DNA from: JBKECA01 sp047973435
GTDB taxonomy: Bacteria; Planctomycetota; Planctomycetia; Planctomycetales; Planctomycetaceae
Assembly (NCBI GenBank): GCA_047973435.1
Contig: JBKECA010000186.1
Coordinates: 1-8,196 of the forward strand
DNA: 8,196 nucleotides
Direction: 5' to 3'
In this document: piece by piece, positions 6,824 to 8,196 of the stretch
How positions within the stretch are numbered: the first letter of the stretch is position 1
Layout of the letters: each line of letters begins with the position of its first letter
The notes under the pieces: model-generated
What the model was told of the DNA's origin: nothing
Databases searched by the model: none
The model's input: the letters and a program-made list of their open reading frames with translations, nothing else
Made by a program: the position numbers and the translations under genes

Positions 6824-8196
6824 GTGCCCGCCGTTACCTCCCTCAACCGTTCCCTCACCGCGCATGTCGAGCGTGAGGAGCATCGTCAGCGGCCGCTGGA
6901 CTTTCGGCTGATCGCGCGACTGCTCCGCTTCACTCGCCCTTACGCCGCCAAGCGGAACTGGCTGTTCGTCACGGTCATCCTGCGATCGATCCAGCTCCCC
7001 GCGCTCACCTGGTGCATCGCTGCGGTCATCAATGGACCGATCGAACGGGGGGACATTCAAGGTGTCGTCTGGGGTGCGGTCGGTTTCTGCCTGCTCGCCA
7101 TCTCGACGCAGGTGGTCATGCACTATCGCCAACGGCTGGCCTTGGAACTGGGGGAGTCGGTCGTGGCCGATGTCCGCAACGCCCTGTTTCGGCATATCCA
7201 GTCGCTGCGGATGAAGTGGTTCCACCAGACCAAGGTTGGCCGTGTCATCAGTCGCATGACTTCCGATATCGAAGATGTCCGCATCGGCGTGCAAGAAGTG
7301 CTGTTTGTCACGCTCGTGCAGTTCGGGCAGATGTTCGTCGCGATGCTGGCGATGATCTGGTACGACTGGACGCTGTTCCTGATCGTGCTGGGCCTCGCGC
7401 CGATGTTGTGGTTCATCAATCGCCACTTTCACAAGCGACTCAGCGTCGCGCTGCGGAACATGCGAGAGTCCTTCAGCCGCGTCACCGCGACGCTGGCCGA
7501 ATCGGTTGTCGGCATCCGCGTGACGCAGGCCTTCGTCCGACACGAAGAAAACGCCCGCATGTTCCAGGAACTGGCCGCCGACCACTCCCGCTACAACACC
7601 GAAGTCCTCAAGACGCACGGCTTGTTCCTGCCGCTGCTGGACCTCAACAGCCAACTGTTCATCGTGGTGTTGTTGCTCGTCGGCGGCTGGCGCGTGCTCC
7701 AGCCCGACGCCACGATGCAGGTCGGTGATCTGGTCGGCTTTTTCTTCATGGCCAACCTCTTCTTCTCGCCGATCCTGATCCTCGGCAATCAGTACAACCA
7801 GGCGATGACCGCGATGGCCGGGGCCGAGCGGGTCTTCGGCCTGCTCGACATGCCGCCAGAATGGTCCGACCCGCCCGACGCCGTCCACATCGACAGCCTG
7901 CACGGCCGCGTCGAGTTCGATCATGTCACCTTTGGCTACGACCCGGCCAAGCCGGTGCTGCATAACATCAGCTTCGTCGCCGAGCCGGGCCAGACGATCG
8001 CCCTCGTCGGCCACACCGGCAGCGGCAAGTCGTCGATCATTAATCTCGTCTCCAAATTCTACATCCCGCAGCAGGGAACCATCCGCCTCGACGGACGCGA
8101 CCTGTTCACCATCTCGGGCGAGTCCCTGCATCACCACATCGGTATCGTGCTGCAGCAAAACTTCCTGTTCTACGGCACCGTGGCGGACAACATCCG
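6824..8196 (+). CDS. ABC exporter, fused permease and ATPase (MsbA-like), 3' end outside window
   Basis: The frame is open from the hicA stop to the right edge, giving the first 457 residues of a type IV (MsbA-like) ABC exporter half-transporter; family members are about 580-620 residues. The membrane domain has six helices at about 46-70, 80-100, 160-180, 183-200, 270-290 and 303-325. It carries the family marks 'WFHQTKVGRVISRMTSDIE' (132-150) and 'VVGIRVTQAF' (228-237). The ATPase domain starts near 360: A-loop Tyr372, Walker A GHTGSGKS at 396-403, and Q-loop Gln444 in 'VLQQNFLF'. The signature, Walker B and H-loop lie beyond the window. The substrate (lipid, drug or peptide) cannot be told. 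GTG 6824 is the only plausible start before the first helix, as no in-frame ATG precedes it. No Shine-Dalgarno is visible, so the start is uncertain. Codons toward the right edge end almost always in G or C. Confidence 0.9.
   Translation, partial: MPAVTSLNRSLTAHVEREEHRQRPLDFRLIARLLRFTRPYAAKRNWLFVTVILRSIQLPALTWCIAAVINGPIERGDIQGVVWGAVGFCLLAISTQVVMHYRQRLALELGESVVADVRNALFRHIQSLRMKWFHQTKVGRVISRMTSDIEDVRIGVQEVLFVTLVQFGQMFVAMLAMIWYDWTLFLIVLGLAPMLWFINRHFHKRLSVALRNMRESFSRVTATLAESVVGIRVTQAFVRHEENARMFQELAADHSRYNTEVLKTHGLFLPLLDLNSQLFIVVLLLVGGWRVLQPDATMQVGDLVGFFFMANLFFSPILILGNQYNQAMTAMAGAERVFGLLDMPPEWSDPPDAVHIDSLHGRVEFDHVTFGYDPAKPVLHNISFVAEPGQTIALVGHTGSGKSSIINLVSKFYIPQQGTIRLDGRDLFTISGESLHHHIGIVLQQNFLFYGTVADNI

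Noticed and set aside
7012..7728. 238-codon open frame on the + strand
   Set aside because: It overlaps the ABC exporter in another frame; the Arg/His/Pro-rich translation has no hydrophobic helices, while the exporter frame shows six.
6515..8158. 547-codon open frame on the - strand
   Set aside because: It lies antisense to the ABC exporter and hicBA, both with clear motifs. Its translation is Asp/Arg/Gln/His-rich with no recognisable domain, as expected for the complement of GC-biased codons.

Overview
The window is about 8.2 kb of dense, GC-rich bacterial DNA. It most likely comes from a planctomycete (Planctomycetota) or a close relative with a Gram-negative envelope. That inference rests on several features together: an LptB-type ATPase, which implies an outer membrane with LPS; a secreted DUF1570-like zinc metallopeptidase with tryptophan-rich repeats, a type abundant in planctomycetes; a membrane-anchored proline-rich DUF11/CARDB-like protein; and weak or missing Shine-Dalgarno sites before several genes. 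No rRNA or tRNA gene, insertion sequence, phage gene or CRISPR array is visible.

Layout. A DCC-family (DUF393) thiol-disulfide oxidoreductase-like gene opens the window (21-425, possibly starting further upstream). It is followed on the + strand by a 551-residue membrane-anchored protein with two beta-sandwich-like domains (538-2193) and, one base after its stop codon, a DUF309 gene (2195-2611). A 216-bp gap with a weak hairpin and a possible promoter leads to lptB (2828-3598). Pointing back at lptB is a NodB-type polysaccharide deacetylase on the - strand (3622-4629). A 181-bp divergent intergenic region separates it from the secreted metallopeptidase (4811-6325). Next is a compact hicB-hicA toxin-antitoxin pair (6390-6790) with a 4-base overlap, in antitoxin-first order. 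The last gene is an MsbA-like ABC exporter (from 6824) that runs off the right edge before its ABC signature and Walker B motifs.

How they may fit together. lptB, the polysaccharide deacetylase and the ABC exporter all fit envelope lipid or polysaccharide handling, and the anchored DUF11-like protein and the secreted peptidase would act outside the cytoplasm. They are not one operon: strand changes and intergenic gaps break the region into at least four transcription units. The hicBA pair is the only clearly accessory module. I found no convincing evidence of a wholly new system. The points most worth a second look are the two-domain proline-linked surface protein, the W-repeat region in front of the metallopeptidase domain, the reversed hicBA order with a DNA-binding-less HicB, and the long insertion in the deacetylase.
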